A DNA stretch of 64,000 nt from Agrobacterium tumefaciens (GTDB lineage: Bacteria > Pseudomonadota > Alphaproteobacteria > Rhizobiales > Rhizobiaceae). Below the pieces are notes generated by a model. The model did no database searches, was not told the origin of the DNA, and was given only the letters and a program-made list of their open reading frames with translations. Within the stretch, counting starts at the first letter, position 1. The number at the start of each line of letters is the position of its first letter. Both the position numbers and the translations under genes were made by a program. The stretch lies in the NCBI RefSeq assembly GCF_013337285.1, contig NZ_SUPW01000006.1:1-64000 (forward strand), written 5' to 3'. Positions 27,516-37,184 of this stretch are shown here, one piece after another.

Positions 27516-28852
27516 TCGCGTAACGCCCACATTTCCATCTCAAGTCCGGGAAATTCGCCCGCCAGATGCAGGGCGATGGCGCCGGAGGTCTCGAGCTGTT
27601 TCCAAAGCGGTGATGTCGTGTCGATTTCGAAATAGATGGTGCCGGATCGATAGGGCAGCTGCCGCGGCAGAACGGGCAAGGAGCGCACGGGAATGCCCGG
27701 CAGCGCCACGTTGACCAGTTCCGAAATCCGCTCGACCGGCCCGACCTTGATCTGTGCGGGCAGCCTGCGGCGAATGTCTTCGGCGGCCATATCCGCGCGC
27801 ACGGCGAGCACGAAACCGGCATCGCGCAGCAGGGTGCGATCGTGAATGGTGCCGACGCGGACGCCGTGACGGCGCTCCACCAGTTCGATGGCCACCGCCG
27901 CCTGCTCCAGAACCGCTGAAAGCGAGGTGCGCAGATCGTCGAAAACCGCGCCGAAGGTGGCTTTCAGATCGTCATGCCGATAGGGCGGAAAATCCGTCGC
28001 GCGTTTTTTGTCCGTCGTGAAAGTGGCAAGCTCGCCGGCAAGCTGGATGCAGTCTTCGTAAAAGCGGATGGGATGAAAACGCGTGGCGTTGGCGCCGCGA
28101 TGCGCCAGCAGCGGATCGGCCCGGTTGAGAATCTGCAGCAGGAAATAATCGCCGACTTCCGCGGTTCCCCTGATCGTCGGGTCGCCGATGCGCTCCGCGA
28201 TTGCCTGGGCGCGATGGCGCACGATCCCAAGAAGCTCGGTCATCAATTCGTTGAGACGTGGAGCGGCCGCGCAAGTGAGGCTGGGTGGAATGAAATCCGG
28301 ATCGAGAATGACCGCCCGGTCGGACCGGACCTCGATCACCCGTGCGAGACCGATGAGATCGTAACCGGAGAGATCGTCGCCGGTCTTGAGGAATTTCAAG
28401 CTCAAACGGCCAACATCGATCGGCGCCACGAAGTCCGTTTCGATGTTGGTATCCGTGACTTCATAGGTGGAGGCGGTGAAGCGCACGTTGTTCGTGTCGT
28501 TCCGGCCTGTTGCGGACATGTCCGCCTTGCCGGGCTGCCGGGCGGGCAGGGCCAGGTAGATGACGGCGTTCTTGACGCTGTCATCAAGATCGAGCGGCGG
28601 CGGCAGATCGGAATCTTCAGGCGCTTCGAAGGGTGTACCGTCAGGCAGGACGCCGCGCAGGTTCGAAAGGGCGAATTGCCCGATGGAGAGCGCGCTGCGA
28701 TCCAGACCGATCTCGGCAATCCCCCAGGGGTAGGGGGAAAGGTTGCGCGTGGTATTGCGCACCAGGCGTTCGGTCCAGCGGTCGGATTGCTGGAAATGTT
28801 GAACGCGCAGAAACATGCCCTCGCTCCAGGCAACACGGTTTTCATGTCTCAT
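27512..28852 (-). CDS. tssK: T6SS baseplate protein TssK (ImpJ)
   Basis: A 446-residue cytoplasmic protein opening with VAWSEGMFLRVQHFQQSD, the family hallmark. TssK links the baseplate wedges to the TssLM membrane complex. It overlaps fha upstream (11 bases) and tssL downstream (4 bases), so these genes are tightly coupled. Length matches the family. Confidence 0.93.
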   Translation of the reverse strand: MRHENRVAWSEGMFLRVQHFQQSDRWTERLVRNTTRNLSPYPWGIAEIGLDRSALSIGQFALSNLRGVLPDGTPFEAPEDSDLPPPLDLDDSVKNAVIYLALPARQPGKADMSATGRNDTNNVRFTASTYEVTDTNIETDFVAPIDVGRLSLKFLKTGDDLSGYDLIGLARVIEVRSDRAVILDPDFIPPSLTCAAAPRLNELMTELLGIVRHRAQAIAERIGDPTIRGTAEVGDYFLLQILNRADPLLAHRGANATRFHPIRFYEDCIQLAGELATFTTDKKRATDFPPYRHDDLKATFGAVFDDLRTSLSAVLEQAAVAIELVERRHGVRVGTIHDRTLLRDAGFVLAVRADMAAEDIRRRLPAQIKVGPVERISELVNVALPGIPVRSLPVLPRQLPYRSGTIYFEIDTTSPLWKQLETSGAIALHLAGEFPGLEMEMWALRE

Positions 28853-30044
28853 CGTTGTTGTTTACCCCCTTGGCATCGGTCGCAATCACGTCATGCTCCG
28901 GCGCGGTGTTTGCGCGCGCCGCCCGTTGCAGAAACTGCCTGACCGGCAATTGACGACCGTTTTCTTCGAATTGTTTTTTGTAGGCGGACCAGTAATCAGT
29001 CTTGGTGATCAGCGCCTGCCAGTCCTTGCGCCCGATTTTCGAGCGAATGTCGTTGCCCGCATCGACCGAGGCCTCCAGAAGCCTGGGCTCGAGTTTTTGC
29101 GTGCAGGTGTGGATGAGCGTTTCGAGAGACGCGGCCAGACGGCGCTGCTGATGAACGAGCTTTTCCATACGCTCGCTCAATGATGCGTGCGGCCCTGCGG
29201 AAACCTGATCGCCTTCGATGCCGAGAATGGCGAGACAATCGGTGCTTTCCCTTTCCAATACGGCCAGAAGGCCGGCGATCTCCGCCTGCGCCGTGGAGAC
29301 GCCCGCAGGCGATGTCTCCCGCGTGTCCGGGGCTCCGCTTCCATCCGGGAAAACGCTGTCGAAATCCTCTGCCTGCGGCATCACCGCCGGACGTGCGATC
29401 ATGACAGGCGTGTTCAGTGCATCGGTGTGCTCGTGCTCGCTGCTTGCAACCGGCTCGTCGTCCCAGTCTTCCGGGAGAACAGAGTCCAGTCCGCCCGCCG
29501 AGGGGGGAGCGTTCCAGCCGATCTCGACATTTCGCGAGATGAATCTGGCTTTCCGGCCGGAGCTGTCGCGGTGGGTTTCGGGCCAGTCGTCGAGGGATAT
29601 GGTGTTGCCCAGCACACCGCCCGCCGAGCGGCCGTTGGGCGCGATATCCGCAAGGATCGCCGAAATGGTCAGGGGCTCGTCACTCATGCGCAACGATGCG
29701 TCCGGATCGCTGAAATCCAGCTCGGCATCGCCGCTGATGGTGACCTGAAAAATCTCCCCGCCGATATTGATCTGCGAACCGTCCCTGAGGCGCGCGCTTT
29801 CACCTTCCAGCAGCAGGCGGCCGTCAACCAGCGTGCCGTTTGCGCTCTGGTCAAGAATGGTGAAGCCTTCACCGTCGCGGCTGAGGGTGCAGTGCAGCTT
29901 GGAAACGCGCCTCTGATTATCGTCGATCTGCCAGTCGCAATCCTGTGACCGGCCAATCACGCGGCGGCCCCGCTCGAAACTCCACGGGGTGGATCTTGCG
30001 GACCGGTTGTTTTTTGTGTCCTTGAGCGCCAGCTTCATATCCAT
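28842..30044 (-). CDS. fha: T6SS FHA-domain protein (ImpI)
   Basis: A 400-residue protein with an N-terminal FHA domain at about residues 25-95 (GRRVIGRSQDCDWQI, RRVSKLHC, DQSANGTLVDG). The Arg and Ser-x-x-His needed to hold phosphothreonine are present. The C-terminal part is the TagH-type domain with an acidic linker. In Agrobacterium, Fha binds TssL phosphorylated at Thr14 and promotes Hcp secretion. It lies between tssG and tssK. Confidence 0.92.
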   Translation of the reverse strand: MDMKLALKDTKNNRSARSTPWSFERGRRVIGRSQDCDWQIDDNQRRVSKLHCTLSRDGEGFTILDQSANGTLVDGRLLLEGESARLRDGSQINIGGEIFQVTISGDAELDFSDPDASLRMSDEPLTISAILADIAPNGRSAGGVLGNTISLDDWPETHRDSSGRKARFISRNVEIGWNAPPSAGGLDSVLPEDWDDEPVASSEHEHTDALNTPVMIARPAVMPQAEDFDSVFPDGSGAPDTRETSPAGVSTAQAEIAGLLAVLERESTDCLAILGIEGDQVSAGPHASLSERMEKLVHQQRRLAASLETLIHTCTQKLEPRLLEASVDAGNDIRSKIGRKDWQALITKTDYWSAYKKQFEENGRQLPVRQFLQRAARANTAPEHDVIATDAKGVNNNDET

Positions 30045-30047
30045 GCC

Positions 30048-31049
30048 TCACGCGGAAATCGCCGAGCCTTCCCGCTCGGTCACTATGGCGTCGGTGCTGT
30101 CTTTTTGTGCGGACGCCACGCGGGCCCAGCTGTTCCAGCCAAGACGGGCGGGAGCATCGAGCTGGCCCAGCCGGCAGAAGGGAATGTCTTCCTTTTTCAG
30201 GATCACCTGCACATCGAAATCGAGCGCGCTTCCGACAAACAGCCGCGTCAGCGAAAATATCTCTGCCAGCCGTTTCGATCCGGGCGTCAGCGCCAGATAA
30301 TCCGCATAGGCAACCGGACCGATGACGACCCGGAAACCGCCGCTCATATCCTCTACGGCGCTTCCCGCCGTCGTGTTCTGCCCCAGCCGAAGCCCGGATG
30401 CCTGCCCGAGCTGGCTCTGCTCGTGAAGCGGCAGGGGTACCCATCGCCTGCGGAACTGTTCAATGGCGACGGGAAGCCCGGTGAATTCGCAAAGCACGGA
30501 GGTCAGGGCAGAGACATTGCGATTGCGGCTGGCCAGAAACCCGCTGAAACGCAGAAGCGCATCTTCGCTCACGCCGGCCTTCCGCGTCAGGCCGGCGGTG
30601 CGGAACCCGATGAGGGCCAGCAAGGTCTTGCGGAAACCGTTGCTCTTGTGCTGGTCTGACCAGCGCAATGCCCTTGCGAGGCGATATTTTTCCGTCGCCG
30701 ATACAAAAAGCTCGCTGAACCTTGCGGCAAACAGGTTGAAGAAGCTCGTCAGCGCGCCGGAGCGGTTGCGCTCTTCCCGCTGCAGCAATTCGCCGTAAGC
30801 TGGCGGCAGCGACCCGAGCGGCCCGACAATCGGCGCGAATGCGGATTTCAGTTCGGCAGCACCGTGTTTGCGGCCGAAGCCGCTGACCGCCAGCGCCGTG
30901 GGCTGCACGCCGCCATGCGCCGCAATCGTCAGCCCGTCATCCGACACGTGCTGGGCAACGCGAAAAGCGGTGGCCGGTTCGAAGCGACCGGGATCGGTGC
31001 CGAGAAGCGCGGCCTGTTGATCTTTCATGTCCGGCGTTTGCAATCCCAT
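30048..31049 (-). CDS. tssG: T6SS baseplate protein TssG (ImpH)
   Basis: A 333-residue protein with typical TssG features: FRVAQHVSDDGLTIAAHGG near the N-terminus, SFFNLFAARFSELFVSATEKYR in the middle and a DUF1305 C-terminal half (FTGLPVAIEQFRRRW). It forms the baseplate wedge with TssE and TssF. It is separated by only 3 bases from fha and 9 bases from tssF. Confidence 0.92.
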   Translation of the reverse strand: MGLQTPDMKDQQAALLGTDPGRFEPATAFRVAQHVSDDGLTIAAHGGVQPTALAVSGFGRKHGAAELKSAFAPIVGPLGSLPPAYGELLQREERNRSGALTSFFNLFAARFSELFVSATEKYRLARALRWSDQHKSNGFRKTLLALIGFRTAGLTRKAGVSEDALLRFSGFLASRNRNVSALTSVLCEFTGLPVAIEQFRRRWVPLPLHEQSQLGQASGLRLGQNTTAGSAVEDMSGGFRVVIGPVAYADYLALTPGSKRLAEIFSLTRLFVGSALDFDVQVILKKEDIPFCRLGQLDAPARLGWNSWARVASAQKDSTDAIVTEREGSAISA

Positions 31050-31058
31050 CCCGGTCTC

Positions 31059-32840
31059 CTAGAGCAGCGGCCGGTCAGCCGCGCGGGCTGGCCATCGGGC
31101 GACGGGTTTGGAATGGCCGCGCATTGTCGCCGTCAGCCGCGTGAAACTGTTGATCGAGGTGTAGAGGCCGAAGAAATGGTTGAGGACATTGGCGAAAACG
31201 AAGGCGACGGGGCGCGCGATCAGCGCCGGGTCGAACTCCACGGCTATGTCCGTTCCCGGCACCATCACCGAGCCGATCCGGGCATGGGAATTCTGCGCCT
31301 CGACATTGCTGATCGATTCAACCAGTTGCCGGGTTTCCGGACTGTCCCTGAAGGAATAGAGCGACAGAATATCCTTCAGCGGCGCTCCGCCATTGTCGGC
31401 GAGGGAAAGGTGATTGAGCAGCAGATGCGAGATGAGCCGCCATTCCCGCGCCGAGCGTTCGTTCACGCGTATGGCGGCGGTTGGCGGCATCAGCGCCTGA
31501 ACCGAGCCCACCGCCTCATTGCCCGCCGAAAGCTGCAGGAACGGGTGGCCGCCGCCGAAGGGAAGCTGGCTCGGCAGCTCACGGTTGAGACACAGCGTAT
31601 CGATGCTTGCTACCATATCGAGCGGTCCCAGAGGTCCGCGTTTTTGATCCACGAAGGCGATGTCGGTATCGGAAGAGCCATCGTCATCGAAACGGCGCTG
31701 AATCTGCCAGAACACATTCGAGCCGTTGTTACGCTGGGTGCGTCCGAAAAAGGGGGAGGTCTTTTCGGTCTGACCGGAGCGGCTGGTCAGCTGGACATTT
31801 TCGACGGCGTAAATCTCCCGTGTCCGCTGCCGCCTCGCATCCGGCAGAAGGCGATATTCCGTGCGCGTTCCGTCAAGGCTGAGCGGCTCGCAACTCTGCT
31901 TGAACAGGTTGATGACCGGGGAGGCGTTGAGCACGAAATCCTTGACGGAGACCATCCGCTCCAGCCGCGTGTCCGCCGCATCCAGATAGATGTAGAGTTC
32001 GCAATCGCCGCCGCTCCATCTGTGCAGCCCGTCAATATCGAGAAAGAGAAACTTCTGCGGCAAGGCGAAGAACTCGGTGAGCAGCCGGTATCCGTCGAAA
32101 CTATTGGCGGGATAGGGCAGCATGGCCTGATCGCGTGTGTAGCCGGAAGGCCTGAGATTGCTGGCGGGCAGGAAGACAGCCTCCTTGTCTTCCGAGTGAC
32201 GCGCAAGCGCCATCCCCACGCAGTGATTGGTCAAAAGCTCGTAAAGCGCAGTTGCCTGCTGCCACGCGGCGGACAGGAATAGCTGGAGTTTCGTCACGCC
32301 CATTTCGGGGAATGTGCTGCCGCGCGGCGCGGTGCTGCGCAGGGAAAGCCGCAGGCAGCTGGCCGCGCCGGCGAAGGACGGCGAAAATGGCGCGTCGATC
32401 GGCTGGCCGGCCAGGGTCGCTGCGGAAATCTGCAGCGGAACGATCTCCACCTCCTGCGTCGTGCGGAAACGGCAGCTCTCGCCCCCCACCGGTTCGGCGA
32501 GGATTTCGCTGTGACGCGGCAGGGTCTGCACGGTTGCCAGCGCCGGGCTCTGGGCAAACTGCACGACGCTCATCGATGGGATCGGGGCAAGATAGTGGGG
32601 GTAGAGCGTTTCCAGCAGGCTGTCCGACAGTTCAGGGAACTCGTCATCCAGTTTCTGGCGAACGCGGGCGGCGGAGTAGGCGAAACTCTGGATCAGCCGT
32701 TCGACATGCGGATCGTCGGCGACATCGCCCGTCATGCGCAGCCTGCCGGCGATTTTCGGGAACGCTGCCGCGAAACGCGACGCCCGTTTTCGCAGCGCGA
32801 AAAGTTCGTCATTGTATTTTTCGAGAAAGCCGTCAGCCAT
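31059..32840 (-). CDS. tssF: T6SS baseplate protein TssF (ImpG)
   Basis: A 593-residue protein beginning MADGFLEKYNDELFALRKRA, with the conserved DDPHVERLIQSFAYSAARVR and FPELSDSLLETLYPHYLAPIPSM. The start at 32840 overlaps the end of tssE by 8 bases; the longer frame to 32963 runs back through tssE. TssF is a wedge component of the baseplate. Length and motifs match the family. Confidence 0.94.
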   Translation of the reverse strand: MADGFLEKYNDELFALRKRASRFAAAFPKIAGRLRMTGDVADDPHVERLIQSFAYSAARVRQKLDDEFPELSDSLLETLYPHYLAPIPSMSVVQFAQSPALATVQTLPRHSEILAEPVGGESCRFRTTQEVEIVPLQISAATLAGQPIDAPFSPSFAGAASCLRLSLRSTAPRGSTFPEMGVTKLQLFLSAAWQQATALYELLTNHCVGMALARHSEDKEAVFLPASNLRPSGYTRDQAMLPYPANSFDGYRLLTEFFALPQKFLFLDIDGLHRWSGGDCELYIYLDAADTRLERMVSVKDFVLNASPVINLFKQSCEPLSLDGTRTEYRLLPDARRQRTREIYAVENVQLTSRSGQTEKTSPFFGRTQRNNGSNVFWQIQRRFDDDGSSDTDIAFVDQKRGPLGPLDMVASIDTLCLNRELPSQLPFGGGHPFLQLSAGNEAVGSVQALMPPTAAIRVNERSAREWRLISHLLLNHLSLADNGGAPLKDILSLYSFRDSPETRQLVESISNVEAQNSHARIGSVMVPGTDIAVEFDPALIARPVAFVFANVLNHFFGLYTSINSFTRLTATMRGHSKPVARWPARAADRPLL

Positions 32841-33360
32841 TCGTCGCCTCCACCAGAAACCGTTGCGTGGACGGATCGATCCGGGATTCAAAGCTGATCG
32901 GCGGCATGCCTTCCTGAAGATGGAAGGTCGCCTGAATGCGCATGCGCAGCGCCCGGTCGCCATCCGTGCGGTTCTTCAGGATCGTGACATGCACGTCCGC
33001 AAGGCGTGTTTCGAACAGGGAAATCCGCCGTTCGATACTACGCGCAAGCCGGGCCTTGGAGGCATCCGTCACCAGATTGGCGGAAAGAATGCCATCGACG
33101 CCATAGCTGACCAGCGCGTCGGAAAGCTCTTTCAGCGCCGCCGGTGGGCCGGCGGGATTGCGGCGTGTGTTGAGCAATGCCTCGAGATCGCGGCGGATCA
33201 CCTCGCGCATTTCACGCGCCTGATCCTTGAGGCTGACGAGCGCATCCGTTTCCGCATCCGGCGCGTCATCCAGCAGCCGGTCCAGAATGGAGCGGGACAG
33301 CGTTCTCTGCCGTGTGCGATATTGCTCCAGCGGATCAACCACGCGCCGCCCGCCTTTCAT
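32833..33360 (-). CDS. tssE: T6SS baseplate protein TssE (gp25-like)
   Basis: A 175-residue protein related to phage T4 gp25. It has TLSRSILDRLLDD near the start and the gp25-type region with ALLNTRRNP, the EALLNTRR-like motif needed for sheath assembly, followed by SYGVDGILSANL. The start at 33360 (MKGGRRVVDPLEQY) overlaps the 3' end of tagJ by 26 bases. It starts polymerisation of the TssBC sheath on the baseplate. Confidence 0.9.
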   Translation of the reverse strand: MKGGRRVVDPLEQYRTRQRTLSRSILDRLLDDAPDAETDALVSLKDQAREMREVIRRDLEALLNTRRNPAGPPAALKELSDALVSYGVDGILSANLVTDASKARLARSIERRISLFETRLADVHVTILKNRTDGDRALRMRIQATFHLQEGMPPISFESRIDPSTQRFLVEATNG

Positions 33361-34159
33361 CGTCGGATATGGCGGAAAGGGTGCCGATTTCATGGAACGG
33401 GACCACGTCGTCGCCAATCAGAAGGCAGCGTTGGCCTTGCCCGGTCGCCAGAGGCTGGCTTTCCTCGCTCCACCGTGTTTCCCGGCCGAGGAGGAGGCTG
33501 ACATCGTCCTGCGCGCCGTGATAGATCGCCGGGAGCAGTACGGATGCGACCGCGCCATCGCGCAGCGTCAGTTCAGCATCGCGGAAAGCAAGGTCGCGTG
33601 GGCGACTCATGGGGTCGATCCTGAGGCTCTCGATGCGATCGTAATCGATCCACAGATAACGGCCGCCATTGGTCAGCACCTCCATCGCATGCGGAATCCG
33701 GTCGTCCAGGTCGCGGATATCGGCGGCGCGCTTGCCATCGTGGCCGATCGGTACTTCGCCGCGTTTTTCATCCAGTTCAGTCAAGGCGCTTCTGGCGCCT
33801 TCACCATCGCCGCTGCGTGCGGCGAGGTTCGCCTTGATCGCCAGTTGATCGAGTTCTGACGGGCCGCCGGGAAAATCTGGCACCGCACCGGTTTCGAACC
33901 AGGCGTTTCGCGCCGCCATGGCGCGCAGCTGGTGGCGAAAAAGGGAAAAGCCGACACTGTCCTGCGGCGAAAATGTCGCGGCGAGATTGCACTGGGCATC
34001 GGCTTTCTCGTATTCGCCGGCAAGGACAAGCAGGTCGATGTAGAAATGACGGCCGTCCTTGTCGGTGGGCTTGGTCTTCACGTGCTCGCGCGCAAGGCCG
34101 ATCGCTTCCTGCAGCCTGTTATCGTCGAGAAGGCGGGAAATGTCGTCGCGCAGCGTCAT
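33335..34159 (-). CDS. tagJ: T6SS accessory protein TagJ (ImpE)
   Basis: A 274-residue protein beginning MTLRDDISRLLDDNRLQEAI, overlapping the stop of the second tssC by ATGA. The N-terminal half has TPR-like helices (HFYIDLLVLAGEYEKADAQC), and the C-terminal half is the ImpE domain (GGRYLWIDYDRIESLRIDP). TagJ binds the N-terminus of TssB and influences sheath disassembly by ClpV. Its place among the sheath and baseplate genes agrees. Confidence 0.88.
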   Translation of the reverse strand: MTLRDDISRLLDDNRLQEAIGLAREHVKTKPTDKDGRHFYIDLLVLAGEYEKADAQCNLAATFSPQDSVGFSLFRHQLRAMAARNAWFETGAVPDFPGGPSELDQLAIKANLAARSGDGEGARSALTELDEKRGEVPIGHDGKRAADIRDLDDRIPHAMEVLTNGGRYLWIDYDRIESLRIDPMSRPRDLAFRDAELTLRDGAVASVLLPAIYHGAQDDVSLLLGRETRWSEESQPLATGQGQRCLLIGDDVVPFHEIGTLSAISDDERRAARG

Positions 34160-35550
34160 GCGGATATCCTTTGCGGCTCGGCCGAAGGCCTTGATGTGGC
34201 GGCAGGCGGCATCATGGCTTCGGCAATGAGATGGAAGCTCGTGGAGACGTCGTCCAGTTGGAAGTGCGGCTGAAGACGCACGGTGCAGGAGAATGTTCCG
34301 GGCTTGCCGGGAACCTCGAAGACTTTGATCCCGGCGGAGCGCAGCGGATAACGGGCGCGCAGGGCGGCCTCGGCATCGTCGTTGCCGAGGGTGTAGGAGG
34401 AAAGCCACCCTTCCAGCTTGCGCTCGATTGTGGAGGCATCGCTCAACTGGCCGATGTCGTCGCGCATGATGACCTTGAGGTAGTGGGAGAACCGCGACGC
34501 GCAGAGGACATATTGCAGCATGGCGGCCAGACGGGCGTTCTGCCGCGCGGCCTCGCTGGAATAATGGCCGGGTGCATGGAGCGACTGGTTGGCGTTGAAG
34601 ATCGCCATGCCGGAAAGATAGGTGGTGGAGACGGGCACGATCCCGAGATCCGAAAACTGCTGTTCCTGCCCCGTCGTCAGCTGCACTTCGACGGGGGGCT
34701 GTGCGGAGAGACCGTTGCTTTCGATGCCCAGATCGAGCGGAGGCAGTTGTCGGGAGGAGAGCATACCACCGTCAACCGCATCCTGCGTGACGCCGCGCAG
34801 ATCCGAGAACCAGCCGGAATCGACGAAGTTTCGCACGACCACCGTGGCGAAGGCGAAGGCGGCGTTGCCCCAAAGCAGGGTTTCACCGCTTTCCGCCACA
34901 TGCTCACGGAAGGGAAATCCGTCATCCCGCCCGCGGGCGTAGGGTCTGTAGGGGGAGCGCAGCAGGACACGCGGCGCAACGAGGCCCAGGAAGCGGGAAT
35001 CGTCGCGCGCGCGAAGCGCATTCCACCGCAACCGCGATTTATCCTGTTTCAGGGAGGAGAAGTCGTGAACCCGGCTGAGTTCGGAAAAATCCTGCAGCCC
35101 CACTGCGGAGGGTGCCGCAGCCGCTATGAAGGGGCAGAAGGCCGCTGCCGCCACCATGCCGATCTGCGACAGCGTCGTGATGGAATCTGCACCCTGCACG
35201 TCATCAGGGGAAAATGCATAGTCGCCGATCAGCAGACCGACCGGTTCGCCGCCCGGCATGCCGAATTCGCGATTATAGACGACTTCGAAAAGATGGCTCT
35301 GGTCGAAATCGGTGGCGCGTTCCGTGTTTCGGGAAAGGTCGCGCCAGCTGGCGTTCAGCAGTTTCACCTTGACGTCGGTGCTGCGGCCCGCTTCGCGCAC
35401 GACCATGGCAAGCCCGCGCCATCTTGCTTCCATCGCCTGAAAATCAGGATGATGGAGAATGGCGTTCACCTGGCCGGTCAGCGCCTCATCGATGAGGGCG
35501 ATGAGCTGGTCGGCAAAAATGCGGGCGTCCGGAAAGGACTGATGCGCCAT
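34156..35550 (-). CDS. tssC2: second TssC-like sheath protein (ImpD)
   Basis: A 464-residue paralogue of TssC starting MAHQSFPDARIFADQLIALI. Shared blocks with the upstream gene include EARWRGLAMVV, FDQSHLFEVVYNREFGMPGGEP and the end segment RAYPLRSAGIKVFEVPGKPG-like. It lacks the first 35-40 residues of canonical TssC. Two tssC genes in tandem are known in Agrobacterium (TssC40/TssC41), the shorter one standing second as here. Whether it enters the sheath or has another role cannot be told from sequence. Confidence 0.88.
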   Translation of the reverse strand: MAHQSFPDARIFADQLIALIDEALTGQVNAILHHPDFQAMEARWRGLAMVVREAGRSTDVKVKLLNASWRDLSRNTERATDFDQSHLFEVVYNREFGMPGGEPVGLLIGDYAFSPDDVQGADSITTLSQIGMVAAAAFCPFIAAAAPSAVGLQDFSELSRVHDFSSLKQDKSRLRWNALRARDDSRFLGLVAPRVLLRSPYRPYARGRDDGFPFREHVAESGETLLWGNAAFAFATVVVRNFVDSGWFSDLRGVTQDAVDGGMLSSRQLPPLDLGIESNGLSAQPPVEVQLTTGQEQQFSDLGIVPVSTTYLSGMAIFNANQSLHAPGHYSSEAARQNARLAAMLQYVLCASRFSHYLKVIMRDDIGQLSDASTIERKLEGWLSSYTLGNDDAEAALRARYPLRSAGIKVFEVPGKPGTFSCTVRLQPHFQLDDVSTSFHLIAEAMMPPAATSRPSAEPQRISA

Positions 35551-35606
35551 GGATGGGCTCCGGGTGAAGAACGGGTGGCGGGGTGGCGAACCACCCCCGT
35601 CCGGGT

Positions 35607-37088
35607 TCAGTTCTTGGACGGAATACGAGCGACCATGCGTAGCGAGGTCGTCAGTTCTTCCATCTGCAACCAGGGTCGCATCCATGCGACGGCGTTGTAC
35701 GCGCCGGGTTTGCCCGGCACTTCCTGCACCGTTACCTTGGCGTCGCGCAGCGGATATTTCGCCCGGCTTTCCTCACCGGCCTCGTCATTGGCGTTGACGT
35801 AGTTGGCGATCCAGCGATTGAGCCAGACCTCGCAATCGGACGCCTCCATGAAGGAGCCGATCTTGTCGCGGCCCATCACTTTGAGATAATGCGCAAAGCG
35901 CGATGTGGCCATGATATAGGGCAGGCGGGCCGAAACGGCGGCGTTGGCCGTCGCTTCCGGCTTGTCGTAAAGCTTCGGCTTGTGCGCGGTCTGGGCACCG
36001 AAGAATACGGCATAATCCGTGTTCTTGTAGTGGCAGAGCGGTAGGAAACCGAGCTTGCCGAGTTCGGCGTCGCGACGGTCGGTAATGCCCACTTCGGTCG
36101 GGCATTTCAGATCAAGATCGCCATCGTCGCTGGAGAAGACGTGCATGGGCAGATTTTCCACCCGGCCGCCGTTTTCCGCACCGCGGATTGCCGTGCACCA
36201 GCCGCTTTTTGCAAAAGCCTCGGTCAGCTTCGTGCCCATGACATAGGCGGCGTTCATCCAGCAATATTCATCATGCTGCAGGTCGCCATTGGCGGCGCCT
36301 TTTGTCTCATCATAGGCGAAGTCGTCGATGGGATTGGTTTTCGGGCCATAGGGCATGCGCGCCAGAACACGCGGCAGGGCGAGCGTGACGAAACGGGAGT
36401 CGTCGCTTTCGCGGAAGCTGCGCCACTTGGCATATTCCACCGTATCGAAGATTTTCTCCAGGTCGCGCGGCCGGGCAAGATCACGATAATCCTCAAAGCC
36501 GAACATGTGCGGGCTCGCCGCGGAGATGAACGGTGCGAAGGCCGCTGCCGCGATCGACGATACGCCCTGAAGCAACTGCACGTCATCGAAGGAATTGTCG
36601 AATTCGTAATCGCCGACGATGGCCCCGAGCGGTTCGCCGCCGGGAGTGCCGAATTCGTCTTCGTAAATCGCCTTGAAGAGGCGGGACTGGTCGAATTCCA
36701 CGGCTTTTTCCAGATCCCGCGCCAGTTCCCGCTTGCCGGCATTCATGACGCGGATCTTGAGATTAACGCTCGTCTCGGAATTCTTGACGAGGTAGTTGAG
36801 CCCCCGCCACGTGCCTTCCAGCTTGGCGAATTCCGGCGCCTGCATGATGGCGGCGAGCTGCTCGGAAATCGTCCGGTCCAGTTCGGCAATGGCGTGGTTG
36901 AGGGTGACGGTGAGGTTGCGGTCGTATTTGACCGTTCCTTTCAGGGCCTGGTCGGTCAGCGTGCGCAGCAGATTTTGCGCGCGGTCCGGTTCGGTCTGGC
37001 GGGTTGCGGCAACCACCTTGGACAGCAATCCGTTCTCTTCGGCGGTTGTTGCCTGTGCCTCGTTTTTTAGCAGGCTTTCAGCGCTCAT
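35607..37088 (-). CDS. tssC: T6SS contractile sheath large subunit TssC (VipB)
   Basis: A 493-residue protein beginning MSAESLLKNEAQATTAEEN, with AAGGA-like SD 7 nt upstream. Conserved sheath blocks are LEGTWRGLNYLVKNSE, FDQSRLFKAIYEDEFGTPGGEP and FAHYLKVMGRDKIGSFM, with C-terminal ANDEAGEESRAKYPLRDAKV. It follows tssB and together they form the contractile sheath. The frame to 37178 extends past the SD and is not likely used. Confidence 0.95.
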   Translation of the reverse strand: MSAESLLKNEAQATTAEENGLLSKVVAATRQTEPDRAQNLLRTLTDQALKGTVKYDRNLTVTLNHAIAELDRTISEQLAAIMQAPEFAKLEGTWRGLNYLVKNSETSVNLKIRVMNAGKRELARDLEKAVEFDQSRLFKAIYEDEFGTPGGEPLGAIVGDYEFDNSFDDVQLLQGVSSIAAAAFAPFISAASPHMFGFEDYRDLARPRDLEKIFDTVEYAKWRSFRESDDSRFVTLALPRVLARMPYGPKTNPIDDFAYDETKGAANGDLQHDEYCWMNAAYVMGTKLTEAFAKSGWCTAIRGAENGGRVENLPMHVFSSDDGDLDLKCPTEVGITDRRDAELGKLGFLPLCHYKNTDYAVFFGAQTAHKPKLYDKPEATANAAVSARLPYIMATSRFAHYLKVMGRDKIGSFMEASDCEVWLNRWIANYVNANDEAGEESRAKYPLRDAKVTVQEVPGKPGAYNAVAWMRPWLQMEELTTSLRMVARIPSKN

Positions 37089-37184
37089 GTTCCAGTCCTT
37101 CCACATGCGGCTTTGAAATTGCCGCTTGAACAGTTGAAGCCCCGCCATGGGGCCGTTCGGGGAGGTTTTCCTCCGCACAGGCGA

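Noticed and set aside
30864-32282. 472-residue plus-strand frame over tssG/tssF
   Set aside because: Antisense of two conserved baseplate genes; composition is that of a shadow frame.
34231-35802. 523-residue plus-strand frame over the second tssC gene
   Set aside because: Antisense shadow of a clearly coding T6SS gene, without domain features or a ribosome binding site.
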